64,000 nt of DNA from Hemicordylus capensis. Its lineage: Eukaryota > Chordata > Lepidosauria > Squamata > Cordylidae. The notes under the pieces are model-generated. The model did no database searches. It was not told the origin of the DNA and was given only the letters and a program-made list of their open reading frames with translations. The stretch lies in assembly GCF_027244095.1 (NCBI RefSeq), contig NC_069662.1:10876501-10940500 (forward strand). Direction: 5' to 3'. Position numbers and translations under genes: made by a program. Numbering within the stretch: the stretch's first letter is position 1; the number at the start of each line of letters is the position of its first letter. Positions 43,255 through 54,843 of the stretch are shown here, piece by piece.

Positions 43255-46078
43255 GTGTCTGGGATTACCTGGAGATGGGGCGAGTACGCTGACTGTGGGG
43301 CGGTCATTCCGGTGGTGGAGGAGAACAGAAGAAGTAACATTGGCAGGTCAGCGGGCCGTTACAGGGGAAGGGGACTTGGAAATCTAATAGCAGTTTCCCC
43401 TTCTGGTTGTCCTGCCAGCTCTTTGAACTTGGGGAGCAGTGCCGACCACCCTTGGGACCTCACCTTGTTCCTCTGTAATGCCAGGTCAGTCCAGAATAAA
43501 TCAGAAACCATCCATGATTTGATTCTGGATGAAGGTGCCAACCTGGTATGTATTACAGAGACCTGGCTTGTGGAGGCTGGGGACCCAGTGTGGTCCCAGC
43601 TTCTCCCTCCAGGGTACTCTGTTGAGGAGCAGGTGAGGGACTGTGGGTGGGGAGGTGGAGTGGCTGTGGTCTATAAGAATAACCTTTCCCTTACCAGAAT
43701 CCCTGTTAGAGTGTCAGACCATATTGAATGTGTGTACTTAAGTCTGGGGACAAGGGATAGCCTGGGACTTCTGTTGGTGTACCGATCACCCTGCTGCTCA
43801 ATGGAGTCCCTAACTGAGCGGACAGACTTGGTCTCGCAGTTGGTGTTGGAGTCCCCCAGGCTTGTGGTACTGGGAGACTTCAATGTTCACTTTGGGACCG
43901 ATTTGTCCAGGGCGGCTCAGGAGTTCATAGCGGCCATCAAGACTATGGGCCTATCTCAAGTGGTCTCGGGGCTGACACACATTGCTGGTCACACTCTTGA
44001 TTTGGTCTTTCACTTTGATCAGGGTGGTGTTCTGTGGGTGGGGAATCCTGTGATTTCCACATTGTCATGGACAGCCCGCCATCTGGTTAAGGTTGGACTC
44101 ACAATCACTTCCCACCTTCGCAGGGGTGAGGGACCTATTAGGATGGTCCACCCAAGAAGGTTATTGGATCCAATAGGATTCCAAGAATCCTTGGAGGGAT
44201 TTAGTGTTGGCTCTGCTGGTGATCCTGTTGATGCCTTGGTGGAGAATTGGAACAGCAAACTCACTGGGGCGGTAGACGTGATTGCTCCCAAGTGTCCTCT
44301 CCGACACGCTTCAAAACTGGCCCCTTGGTATACGGAAGAACGAAGGGGGCTGAAGCAGTGAAGTAGACAATTGGAGTGCAAGTGGAGAAAGACTCAGCTT
44401 GAATCTGACAGATTGCAACATAGAGCTCATTTGAAGACCTATGCTCAGGCAATACGTGTGGCAAAGAAGCTATTGTTTTCTGCCCATATTGCATCCACAA
44501 GTTCACGTCCAGGGGAGTTGTCCAGGGTTGTGAGAGGGCTAGTATGTGCCCCTCCTCCCTTGAATTGGAATCTGGAACCATCAATTACCCACTGTGATGT
44601 GTTTAATGAATTCTTTGTGGGGAAAATCTCTTGTATTGGGGCCGACTTAGACTCAGTCTCCACAATTACTTCAGTGTCTGATGTGGAGGTGTCCAGCGAC
44701 TCCTCTTGTCTGGTTAGGTTGGATCAGTTCCAGTTTGTGACTCCTGAGGAATGAGTATGTGGACAAGCTGATTGGAATGGTGCGGCCTACCACCTGTTCT
44801 CTTGACTCTTGTCCAACATGGCTTATACTATCTGGAAGGGTGGTTATTGTAGAAGGCCTGGTAGAGATTAAACATGCATCTGTGAGGAAAGGTAGGATGC
44901 CTCCTAGTCTTAAGGAGGCAATTATTAGATTGCTTCTGAAGACGCCTACCTTGGATCCCTCAGAGCTGAGTAACTACAGGCCTGTCTCCAACCTTCTGTG
45001 TCTGGGCAAGGAAATTGAGAGGGTGGTGGCCTCCCAGCTCCAGTCTTGGAGGAAACTGATTATCTAGACCCATTTCAAACTGGCTTCCAGGCTGGCTATC
45101 AGGTGGAGACTGCCTTGGTTGGCCTGATGGATGATCTCCAACTGGGAATTGACAGAGGAAGTGTGACTTTGTTGGTCCTTTTGGACCTCTCGGTGGCTTT
45201 CGATACTATCTACCATAGTATCCTTCTGGAGCGTCTGAGGGGCTTGGGAGTGAGAGGCACTGTTCTGCAGTGGTTCCACTCCTACCTCTCAGGCAGGTTC
45301 CAGATGGTGTCGCTTAGAGACTATTGTTCTACAAAATCTGAACTTTTGTATGGTGTCCCTCAGGGCTCCATATTGTCTCCGATGTTGTTTAACATCTACA
45401 TGAAACCGCTGGGAGAGATCATCAGGAGATTTTGTGCAGCATGTTATCAGTATGCTAATGACACCCATATCTAATTATCCATGTCATCATCATTGGGAGA
45501 GGGCATAACCTCCATAAATGCCAGTCTGGAGTCGGTAATGGGCCGGATGAGGGATAACAAACTGAGACTGAATCCAGATAAGACGGAGGTACTCATTGTG
45601 CGGGGTTGAATCTCGGGAGACAATTTTGATCTGTCTGTTCTGGATGGGGTCACACTTCCTCAGAAGGAACAGGTATGCAGTCTAGGGGTGCTTCTGGATC
45701 CAAGTCTCTCCCTGGTGTCCCAGGTTGAGGCAGTGGCTAGAAGTGCCTTCTATCAGCTTTGGCTGATAAGCCAGCTGCGTCCATTTCTTGAGATAGATGA
45801 CCTCAAAACTGTGGTACATCTGCTGGTAACCTCCAGACTGGATTACTGTAATCCACTCTATGTGGGGCTGCCCTTGTACATAGTCTGGAAACTACAGTTG
45901 GTTCAGAATGGTTCAGTTGGTTCTGGGCCATCTAGGAGAGACCATATTACTCCTGTATTGAAGGAGTTACACTGGCTGCTGATACGTTTCCAGGCAAAAT
46001 ACAACGTGTTAGTTATAACCTATAAAGCCCTAAACAGCTTGGGCCCTGGGTATTTAAGAGAATGTCTTCTTCGTTATG
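43255..46078 (+). mobile_element. L2 LINE with endonuclease and reverse transcriptase, broken
   Basis: 43450-44340 encodes an APE-type endonuclease: LTLFLCNARSVQNKSETIHDL, ANLVCITETWL, GGGVAVVYKNNLSLTRI, LLLVYRSP, LVVLGDFNVHF. 44370-45470 gives RT blocks: [65 protein letters not shown] and YGVPQGSILSPMLFNIYM, with the catalytic motif altered to YANDT where YADDT is expected. 45690-46075 gives LDYCNPLYVGLP and RDHITPVLKELHWLL. There are several breaks, including TGA near 44359 and 44752, TAG at 45065 and TAA at 45472. The 3' end is missing: coding stops at GYLRECLLRYD, joined directly to Polinton sequence. Confidence 0.92.
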
Positions 46079-46079
46079 A

Positions 46080-48825
46080 TGGGATGGAGGGCCAAGGTTC
46101 CCCACCCTTGATATATAGGATTGAAAAAATTCTAGCCACAAAAGGCAACAGTGAAGCAAAGCAGCATTTAGTGCACTGGCAAGGATGGCCCAATAAGTTC
46201 AAAAGTTGGGTTTCTGCTTCTGACCTTTGTACCCCCATGTAGAATGGAGGAAAGAGGGTTTTATATTACCCTTCCTAATAATGACAGTACAAAAGCTTTC
46301 CCACAGAATGTGAGTTCAGCCTTCACTATTCGTTTAGCACGACCCCTGGATCTGCAGGGGCACTGGGAAGACAATTTGGTTGAAATACATTACCCACACA
46401 GTTGGGACAATCTTACACAGAATACCAAATCTGAAATTGCTAGGAGTATGAAGAAATGGTTCTTTCACCTACAAAAAGGGTATTACGTCAGCATTATGGA
46501 GCTGTTGGATCATATGAATGCAGAGCTAAAGGAGGGTAATGCATCTCCAGAATTGAACATGTATTATGATACAGCTGACAAAAAAAGTTGTGTTCAAGAG
46601 CTCTGCTGGATTCTTCTTTTCAGCAGGAGAAGACCTGGCCCATATGTTAGGCCTCCCCCTCCCCCCGCCGATTTGCTTGTAAAAAACATGCCTTACTCCA
46701 CTGATATTTCAGGTGGGTTTAATACTCTGCATGTTTATACAGACATCGTAGAACAGCAGATGGTGGGGGATCATCACATACCACTACTGCGCAGTGTTCC
46801 AGTTTGTGGGGTGTCCAGAAAGTTTGTCACTGTTACATATAACAAACCACACTATATTCCTGTGAATAAGGACCATATAGACAGCATCACAGTGAAGATA
46901 AAGACAGAACAGGACAGAATTGTGCCATTTTATTTTGGTATGGTGATAGTGAAACTACACTTTTGCCCACTGAGAGCCCTGGCATTTTAAAAAAATAATG
47001 GGGGCTCTGAAAATTTAGGGTGACCTGGCAATTTATAGAAATTATTACAGAGCACAAGCAGGGAATGCTCTTCCTGGCTATAGTGGATCACCTGTCATGT
47101 ACGGTGCGGGAAATGGTGGTATTTTTTAGAGTCTTTTTCGGAAAGTTGTGCCCTTTTTGAGAAGGGGGCTAGAGATCATCTGCACCGTGGAATATTGCTA
47201 AAGATGGACAGGCTTCTACATCCATCTTGAAGAAATTTAATCCCTTTCAAGAGGGAGGGGGGTCTCATGTACATTAAGAGACACCATGGAGTTAAAAGAA
47301 AGGTTTATGATAGGTGCTTTTGTGCCCCGCCCCCACAGCCCCTTAAAAGAATATGCCAGAGAGGCTTGATATCTCAGAAGCAGCTGGGTGTGAGGAAGAG
47401 AAAGAATACACCCTCTCAGGATGATATTTTTTAAAGCGGTCATGGTTTGTATTCATGGAGGGTCTAGTGTGCTAAATCTGAATTGGATTTGTTCCATATG
47501 GGCCCTACACAGAAAAGTATTGAGAGAAGCATGTTTATTTAAGTTCCACCTCTGACAGCCCTTACTGACACAGCCCCCTTGGATTTTTACATAGTGGGGC
47601 GGGCGAAACATATTTGGATCTGAACAACATGCTTCTTTATGTAAGCTGTAAGATTGTAAATCAAAATGGAACCAACCTGGCATGAGATGCGGCAGTGGCC
47701 TTGACAAATTACCCCATAGCATCTGTGTTTAGCTAGTTGGATGTGACCGTGGGGGACAAGCTAGTGAGTCAGTGCAGCAATACCTATCCCTATAGGGCAT
47801 TTATTGAATCTGTGTTGAAGTAGAGTGAAGATGCTCTGGCCACACAATTCTCTGCTGAATTATTCTACAAGGATACAGTGGGAGAATTTGAGGCACTCAT
47901 GATGGATGGGAATAATAAAAGTTTTGTAAAGAGAGCAAGATTTACAACTAAAAGTCAAAGAGTAGAGCTACTGGGTCCCCTTCATGCAGATCTGTTTGTC
48001 CCCCCCCCCCCAAGAAAAGCTCCTGTTGAATGGAGTAGATGTGAAAATTTAATTAACATGCAACAAAGATATGTTCCGTCTGATGGCCGGTGGTGCTAAT
48101 CCATGGTACCAGGTGCAGATTTTATCATCTTCTCTTTTTGTGAAGAAAGTCGTTCTTGCTCCAGGGGTTAGGTTAGCAATTGCTGAAACACTACTCGCAT
48201 CCACGGCCAAATATCCTGTGGATTGTGTGAGTATGAAGGTGTTCAGTATCCCTGCAGGAACCAGAGTCACCAATCCGGAAAATTTATTTCTCGGCCTGCT
48301 ACCTAAGCAGATTGTTTTAGGATTTGTTGATAACAATGCCTTCAGCAGAGCATACACTAGGAACCCATTTAGTTTTAAGCATTATGACATTAATTTTATA
48401 TATCTGTATACATTGGGTATCCCCATACCATTGAAGCCCTTCCAGCCTGATTTTGGAAATGGGGAAAGTGTAAGAGAATATATGAATCTTGTGCAGACAG
48501 CAGGCAAGCATATGAAAGACAAAGGGCTGCTAATTAATCATGAGGAGTTTTCCCGCAGCTACAGTATACACAATTTGCCTTTGATCTGACACCCGATCAA
48601 AAATGCGCAGATCACTACTCGCTGATCGAGAGCAGGAATCTGAGGGCCGAAATATGCTTTGGATCAGCTCTTCCATCAATATGATCGTGTATGCCATTTT
48701 TGACAGTGTAATCGAGATAAATCACCAGAGAAACATTTTGGTTGACTACATGTAACATGGACATTGATCAGTTAAGGGTGCTGCTGTTACCACTCAGCTA
48801 TTGCAATGCTAGGATATAGGGAGTC
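46080..48825 (+). mobile_element. Polinton/Maverick fossil: integrase tail, minor and major capsid parts
   Basis: A fragment of a large capsid-bearing DNA element. Parts in order: the end of the integrase with its chromodomain (about 46100-46240, IYRIEKILATKG, HWQGWPNKFKSWV); a minor capsid (penton-type) frame of 248 codons (46244-46990, FYITLPNNDSTKAFPQN, YNKPHYIPVNKDHIDS) that still looks whole; a degraded small-gene region; a major capsid remnant (about 47450-48770, LDLNNMLLYVSCKI, FSRAYTRNPFSFKHYDINFI); and perhaps the first codons of the protease. DNA polymerase B, ATPase, most of the integrase and both terminal repeats are absent. It is broken, with roughly half a dozen or more breaks in the capsid region, and abuts an L2 LINE on the left and another repeat on the right. 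Old, but still readable at the protein level. Confidence 0.88.
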
Positions 48826-48830
48826 ATTGA

Positions 48831-49200
48831 AGCTATTCCCACGATCACCCAAAAGTGGGCTAAGGTAGCCCAGCCCACTTTAGGGTGATCATGTGCTGCA
48901 ACAGGAGCAGCACGGCTCCTGGAAGCTAGCCACCATCAATCCCCTCCCCTTAAATGAGGTTAACAGAATGATTATTCCATTAACCTTGTTTTTGTGCAAG
49001 CAGCCTCCAAGGCTCGGGGCTTTCTCCAGGATGCCCCACGTGGGACATCCTGGAACTTCCAGTGGCCACATTGCCCCCAATCCCCACAACCCCTGCTGGC
49101 TCTGTGATGGCTCCATGACAGCAGCCAGCTAAGCCTGCTCTCCTCATAGAACCTTGTCAGGCACTTTGCACGTGTAGTGTGAAGCTCATTGTTTGTGAGT
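48831..49200. mobile_element. MITE-like repeat, copy 1
   Basis: It starts GAAGCTATTCCCACGATCAC, continues AAAAGTGGGCTAAGG-AGCCCAG, TTAAATGAGGTTAACAGA and ATTCCATTAACC, and ends near GTGTGAAGCTC, roughly the inverse of the start. A matching copy is at 53141-53640. Target duplications are unclear. It ends the Polinton fossil. Confidence 0.6.
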
Positions 49201-49400
49201 TATGGGGTTTTAGGGAAAGTTCAACATAGGTTAAAATCTGCCCATTTACCCATTTCATTTGTGAGTTGGGTGGTAGATATAATCCATCATGTCATACCAC
49301 ACACTCCACTTATGTGTCCCCAGGAGCTACCCATGGGGAACAATGGGGTGCTTTGAGTTCCACCAAAATAGAACACAAAATCTGTTTCATACACATCCCT
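49201..49400. repeat. Repeat end resembling the hAT-like family
   Basis: It closes with CATACACATCCCTA at 49400, like the right ends at 52058 and 59694, directly beside V2R-derived sequence. No matching left end or target duplication was found, so it may be truncated. Confidence 0.4.
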
Positions 49401-49530
49401 AGTTGGATTAATTGCAAAGCATTTCTGGAAACACACATAAAAGGGTAACGCAGCACTGGATGCCAAGATGGAGAATATTTCCACAGCAACCATGTATTTC
49501 CCTCCTGTCCACAGGTAGATTGGCAAAGAA
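49401..49530 (-). pseudogene. V2R remnant C: last transmembrane helix only
   Basis: On the minus strand it reads [20 protein letters not shown], then CFQKCFAI, matching the final helix of the V2R exon 6 sequences. A repeat end stops it at 49400, and unrelated DNA lies beyond about 49530. It is the third V2R 3' end in a row on this strand, downstream of 50334 and 49905. Confidence 0.85.
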
Positions 49531-49759
49531 AGATTGTTGCTAATTGTTTTGGTTTGTGCATAAACTGCCTTTGGATTTAATTATTTAGCAGTGTGTAGTT
49601 CTAATTAAAAAAATACATACATAAACACATACATAAATGCAACCCTAGATGAGCATACATATAATGAATTTATATACATTCACTCCTAGAAAAATGCCAC
49701 TGATTACAATACATGTACACCCTAGTGAAGGAGTAAAAACCTGAGGCACATGTGACAGA

Positions 49760-49960
49760 AATGACGGGACCTGATCCAACTGAAATTAGATTGATTAAGA
49801 ATCATTTTAAACAATGAAATAAGGGTGCCACACCCTCCCATTGTTTACACTAGGAATGCCTCATGGAGGGTTTCACTTGGATCAGGGTCACAGAAGCTTT
49901 AGTTCATCTTCTTATTAGCTTCCCTCCTCCCCTTTGATTCAAGTCAGGTGGAGATCATGG
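49760..49960 (-). pseudogene. V2R remnant D: C-terminal tail and 3' flank
   Basis: The minus strand of 49955-49905 reads PDLNQRGGGKLIRR-stop, equivalent to the [14 protein letters not shown]-stop of the neighbouring gene. It is followed by flank sequence with CCTGATCCAAGTGAAA and GTTGGATCAGG phrases. Nothing of the helices remains. Confidence 0.75.
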
Positions 49961-50333
49961 GTATTAGTTAATATAATGTTGTCCACATTCAACCCATATC
50001 ACATGTTCTGTCCCTCATTGGGGTCCAGGAGAAAATACTTCAGCCACATATAGCAGAATGCGCAAACCCTGCACCAGCTACAATTTGCTCTAATTAAGAC
50101 TCCTGACTAAATTACTCAATAGGATTATGCAGGAGTTACTCTAAATGGCTAATGAATTTCAACAGGACTTTCTCTACTACATTAAGTCAGTGACTAATCT
50201 AGTGAGGAAGTCAGGAAGTCAGCAGTTGAAAACAATGGAGTAACATAGGCGCTGCTGACTCCATTTCTGTTGTTTGAAACAGAACTTGTTCATGGATAAC
50301 TTTGGCTGCATCAGGGCCATAGACTTTGAGAAT

Positions 50334-51235
50334 CTACTTCTTTCCTCTGATTAACTCTCCCCTTTGGTTCAAGTCAGGCCTCATCATAATGACATAACAT
50401 TTGGGGAGAAAGATGCAGGCCAGTAACCCAGCACTAGAGGCCAAGATGGAGAATATTTCAACGGCTACCATGTATTTTCCCCTTGTACTCAAGTAGGCTG
50501 GAACAAAAGACAACCAAACGCTGCAAAAGACCAACATGCTGAAGGTGATAAATTTGGCTTCATTAAAACTGTCAGGTAACTTCCTGGCCAAGAAAGCCAA
50601 AATGAAGCTCACTGTAGCTAGGAAGCCCAGGAAGCTCAGCACAGAATAAAACATGGCAGTGGAGCCTTCATTACATCCCAGGGTAATTTCTTTAGCCATG
50701 GAGGTCATGTCTAAATCTGGGAATGGTGGGGAGGTTGCCAGTCACACTGTGCAAAACATGGCTTGAATGAGAGAGCAGGGAAGAATGATGGAATAGGCTA
50801 ATCTTTTCCCCACCCACTTCCTCACTCTGGACCCTGGCTTGGTGGCCATGAAAGCTAGAACCACAATGGTGGTTTTGGCCAAGATGCAAGAAACTGCCAC
50901 AGAGAAGATGATGCCAAAAGCTGCTTGTCGAAGGAGACATGTGAGCCTCCCAGGCTGGCCAATGAACAACAAAGCACAAAGGAAGGAGAGAAGGAGGGAG
51001 ATGAGGAGAGTGCAGGAGAGGGCCCAGTTGTTGGCTTTGACAATGGGAGTGTCCTTGTGCCTAATGAAGATCCTCAGCACAAAAGCTGTGATAAAGGTAA
51101 AAGAGAAAACAAAAACATCCAAACTGATCCCCAAAGGTTCTTCATGAGTCAGAAAGGTGATGGCCTTGGGAATGCAAAAATCCTGACCATTGCTTGGATA
51201 ATGATCTTCTACGCATTGGATGCAGTCGTCCATGT
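50334..51235 (-). pseudogene. Second V2R, exon 6 (seven-transmembrane domain)
   Basis: It begins after a CTCAG acceptor with [21 protein letters not shown], continues through [19 protein letters not shown] and [19 protein letters not shown] to a TGA at 50744-50742, then [18 protein letters not shown] through [17 protein letters not shown] to RGELIRGKK-stop. It is 902 bases, as in the intact paralog. With the TGA the protein would lose helices 5-7 and be non-functional. Confidence 0.94.
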
Positions 51236-51299
51236 CTGAGAAAGAATATGTTGTCCTCTATACATGAATATACAGTGCATTGAAATAATAAGATCCAAG

Positions 51300-52058
51300 T
51301 AGAGATATCGAAACTGGCTCTCCCCAGAGCTGGTTTGCACTCAACATGGCTGGGCTCGAAGGCTCGCCCCTTGTGCCGAATGGTGGGGCAGTCACCGTCC
51401 ACCGGTAGGCTGAACCAAGCTCCCCGCTCTCAAGCCAGCTTGATGGCCATGTAAAGGGGAATCTGGCAAGGATTCCCCTTTGCAAGTAAAGGTCTGGGGT
51501 CAGGGTGAGGCCGAGGGGAAAGTTCCCCCTTTAATCTTAAGAACATGCCGCTGCACAGTGGCATGGGGGTGGCATTGGCCACTGAGGGGAGGGCAGCGAT
51601 GGCTGTGGTGTGGCAGGGGATAAGGGTAAATGTCCACTTTTACCTCCAAAAGCTTCTCCATGGTGGGATGGGGCAACGAGATCTCCTTCCAGCTGCCTCC
51701 CAAATGGAGCACGGGCAGATCTGCAGCCGGTTTTAGGAAATTTTCCCCTCACTCTCTCCCCCATCACAGCCCTTGCCTTCCTCTCCACATGGCCACTGCC
51801 ACCCCACATCCCATCACACAGTGGCAAATTCTTAAAAAATAAAGAGGGAACTTTCTCCCTGCCCCACCCCACCACATTCCTTTACTTGTAAAGGGGAGTC
51901 CTTACCAGATCCCCCTTTACATATATGTTTGTCAATCCATTGAGCATGCTCAATAGCTGCGCTGGACTGGGCCAGGGCCTGTTCGACCCCGAACTGAACA
52001 CCCTCGGACAGGTCAAATCCAGTTCAGATTCGAACAAAGACAACCTGGCACATCCCTA
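51300..52058. mobile_element. Non-autonomous hAT-like element in V2R intron 5, with empty paralogous site
   Basis: The ends are TAGAGATATCGAAAC and GGCACATCCCTA. The flanks GATCCAAG (51292-51299) and GATCTGAG (52059-52066) agree at 6 of 8 bases. The intact V2R has continuous, matching intron sequence without the element at about 38360-38390, so this insertion happened after the two receptors separated. Internal GGTTCGA/CCGAACTG phrases link it to the copies at 15496 and 59076. Confidence 0.82.
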
Positions 52059-52066
52059 GATCTGAG

Positions 52067-53140
52067 CATTATAAAGTCCTCTATTAGGACTGTTAGTTCT
52101 AAATCTGATGTTCCCTGTTTCTTCATGGAAATATTTTCCCATGAGTAGTCAAGAAGCAGCCCTAATCCCATAACCCAAATCAGCAAGATAAACTCTGTCC
52201 TGTCAAGAAGAGTGATGTCTAGGCTTGGACAGACTACTTTCTTTCTATATTCTCTGAAATTCCTTTGAAAGAAAATATGGGAGGAGGAATTCTGCCCAAT
52301 TTTCAGGCAACCCCCTCTCCCCTTTTACACAATCATTGGGTATTTTTTCTTCATTAGCCAGCTTTCCAGAACTGGCTTTTCATTCCCAGCATGCTCCTCA
52401 TTCAGGAGGAAAAATAAAGGAAAGGTCATGGTAGCCCGCTGCAATGAAGAGGGACAGAAAAACTTGAGTGTTAATGGTTTGTTCCTTAAGTCAAAAATAA
52501 TGCTATAAGCTCAGATTTTTTCTTATTCATGACACCAACACCCCAAAAGTCTTGTCTTTCCTTTCAAATTGCTGATGCTATGCTTGTTTGGTTTGTTGGT
52601 TTGTTTTTTAAATAAATATAATGGAGATTGGCTTGTTAAACCACCTATCTTGTTCATTAGCTGGGAACAACTGCTGGATCAGATGGAGACATGATGATCA
52701 CTGTCAGCCCCTCTGTTTCAAAGTTGCTTCCTTCACAAAGACAACGGAGTCTTATATTGATTTAACTAAGAGTTTGTACAGAAAAAAACTCCATTTTCTC
52801 CTTTTCCTTTCCCTCCCTTTTCCTTTCTGACTCTACCACCCACACGCTCCACAGAATCCCCATTGGGACAAACTTCTAAATAACAAAACATAAAATATAC
52901 CACATAGAACAAAGCAGACTCCTATCTTGTTTTCCCCTCACGCCCCATCAGAAAATGGAAGTCTGCACAGCTCTTGAAACTGGGTGGGATGCCTGTCCCA
53001 CCTCATTCCATCATGGGAATGAGCCTCTTATATATTTCCAGCTTCATGGCTAAGAATGGGACCTGGAGTTCTCTCCCCACTACTTCCAAAGATCCAGCAA
53101 CAATTATCATTCTTCCAGTGATCCAACAACTACACCATGA
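52067..53140 (-). other. Second V2R, intron 5
   Basis: 52067-52200 and 52310-52420 match the intact gene's intron 5 (38250-38390 and 35820-35930 respectively, on the opposite strand). 52430-53140 has no recognised feature. Confidence 0.6.
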
Positions 53141-53640
53141 GGCTATTCTCACGACCACTCAAAAGCGGGCTAAGGGAGCCCAGTTTGCCGTCTAGTGGTC
53201 ATGAGAACCACTGGGCTCGTGGGAGAGCTCAGTGGTTCAACGGCAGCTAGCTTGCCTAAGTACCCCTCCCCTACAATGAGGTTAGCAGAGTGAACACTCC
53301 ACTAACCCTTTTTTCTGTGGTCGTGAGTCGCTAAGGTGGGGCTCCATGTTGCAGTCACTCACAAGGAGACCCCTGATCAGGAGGCTGCAACAAGCTTCTC
53401 AGTGCCAGGTGTCTGCACAGAGTGCCCCGCACACTCGCATGGGGCATTCCGGGACTTCTGGGAGCACGGCAGCCCCCAATGCCCACTGACCTAACCACCT
53501 CCATGACGGAGATGGTAATCGTGTGCACAACCAATCTGTGCTCATGTGTGGGGAGAGTGAGCCAAGCCTGCTCTCCCCGCAAAACCCTCCTTAGCTTTCT
53601 ACACTGCTTGTGTGGAGAGTCTCCATGCTTCTCACTCCTA
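53141..53640. mobile_element. MITE-like repeat, copy 2
   Basis: It starts GAGGCTATTCTCACGACCAC and shares with 48831-49200 the blocks GGGCTAAGG-AGCCCAG, AATGAGGTTAGCAGAG and CACTCCACTAACCC. It ends near GTGGAGAGTCTCC, roughly inverse to the start. Its right end abuts the conserved V2R intron block beginning at about 53630, so it inserted into intron 5 of the second V2R. Confidence 0.65.
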
Positions 53641-53984
53641 TACATAGATGCAGGTGCGGCTCTGAAGTCCCTGGTTATGCTGAGGAACTCTGGTTATGCT
53701 CAAACTCATAATAAACAGCCTGAAGTCTTACAACAAGGCAGAATTGAAAGTGCACTCAATACATAATCTATTAAATGGACAAAAGACATGCAAAGCAATT
53801 CTCCTGAGAGTTTGCTACCTGCCCCCAAAGCAAGAAAGTTCAAAAAAATCAGTGGACAGGATATACTTTTATTCAGTGTTTGTGTTCTCTCCAGGGATAA
53901 GACAAAGTCATACTGTAGTTACCCTGTAGTTTATCTATTCCTGCCCCCCTCTGTTAGTTACTTTTGTTTCATTTAGAATGTAAT

Positions 53985-54080
53985 TTTAATGCTGTCTTGT
54001 TTTGCATGTTTTTGTACACCACCCAGAGTCTTCAGAGTGGGCGGTATATCAAATGTTTCAAATAAATAAATACATAAATA
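53985..54080 (+). mobile_element. Short LINE 3' tail
   Basis: Reads TTTTTGTACACCACCCAGAGTC, GGGCGGTATATCAAATG and (AAAT)n, the L2-style 3' end seen elsewhere in the window. Confidence 0.6.
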
Positions 54081-54179
54081 CTGCCTTCATCTTGGATATA
54101 AAAACAATTTGTTCTATGAAGTTGCTCTAGCAAAGAGGGCAAAAAATAAATATTAGTTATATCAGACTATTTAAAATCA

Positions 54180-54300
54180 TGTTCTACCTGTATTTGGGAG
54201 CTGTGTGTGCTCCCATTTTCAGTTGTGTGCGAGCAAGGTAGGAGGAGAACCTGGGTAGCTTTTCCTCCTACCTTGCTTCCACACAACCAAAAGTAGGAAA
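54180..54300. repeat. Partial copies of the 182-bp MITE family
   Basis: GGGAGCTGTGTGTGCTCCCATTTTCAGTTGTGTG and AGCAAGGTAGGAGGAGAACC followed by its inverse GGTAGCTTTTCCTCCTACCTTGC match the middle of the element at 32224-32405. The terminal inverted repeats are absent. Confidence 0.7.
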
Positions 54301-54579
54301 TATTTCTATCCAGAGTTGGTTTTCTCTTCAAGGATAAGACAAACTAGAAGCTCTTACTATCTTCATCTTGGATGTAATTTGTTGTTGTTCTGTGAAGGTG
54401 CTTTAGCAAAGAGGTCAAAAAGATTATTAGTTATATCAGACTATTTCCTTAGCAGGGACTATCAGAGCTGAATTGTCAACATTGTATGCAATAGGGAGAT
54501 GAATGCTTAATCACTCTGACGTGCACATGCTGGACCATAGCCAATATTTGTGATGGGTCTGATACATGACATTTCTTAC

Positions 54580-54706
54580 CTTTCTGGCTTGAGATTTTCC
54601 CCTCTGAGCATGGAAAGCAATCATAGCAGCAAAATGGCTTCCCTTCCACCTTTGTCCTACTATAACCAGGATGGCAATGATCATTGCACACAGAAACGGG
54701 CTGTAC
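54580..54706 (-). pseudogene. Second V2R, exon 5 (nine-cysteine domain)
   Basis: The minus strand after GGACAG reads [37 protein letters not shown] plus one base, then GTAAGA. It has six cysteines, 127 bases and phase 1, like the intact paralog. No lesion within this exon. Confidence 0.93.
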
Positions 54707-54843
54707 CTGTCCATACATGAAAGAGGGCATTGTTTTATGTTTGGGAAGTTTGCATCGCAAATGTTCATAACCCCGCTCTCTGACCTTTCCTCTGCATTGT
54801 TTGTGCATGAGCTCCAATTAGGTTAGATGTGGGTTAAGATACT

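Noticed and set aside
50742-50744. TGA in V2R exon 6 as a selenocysteine codon
   Set aside because: The paralog and the family have Trp here, V2Rs are not selenoproteins, and nothing suggests a SECIS element.
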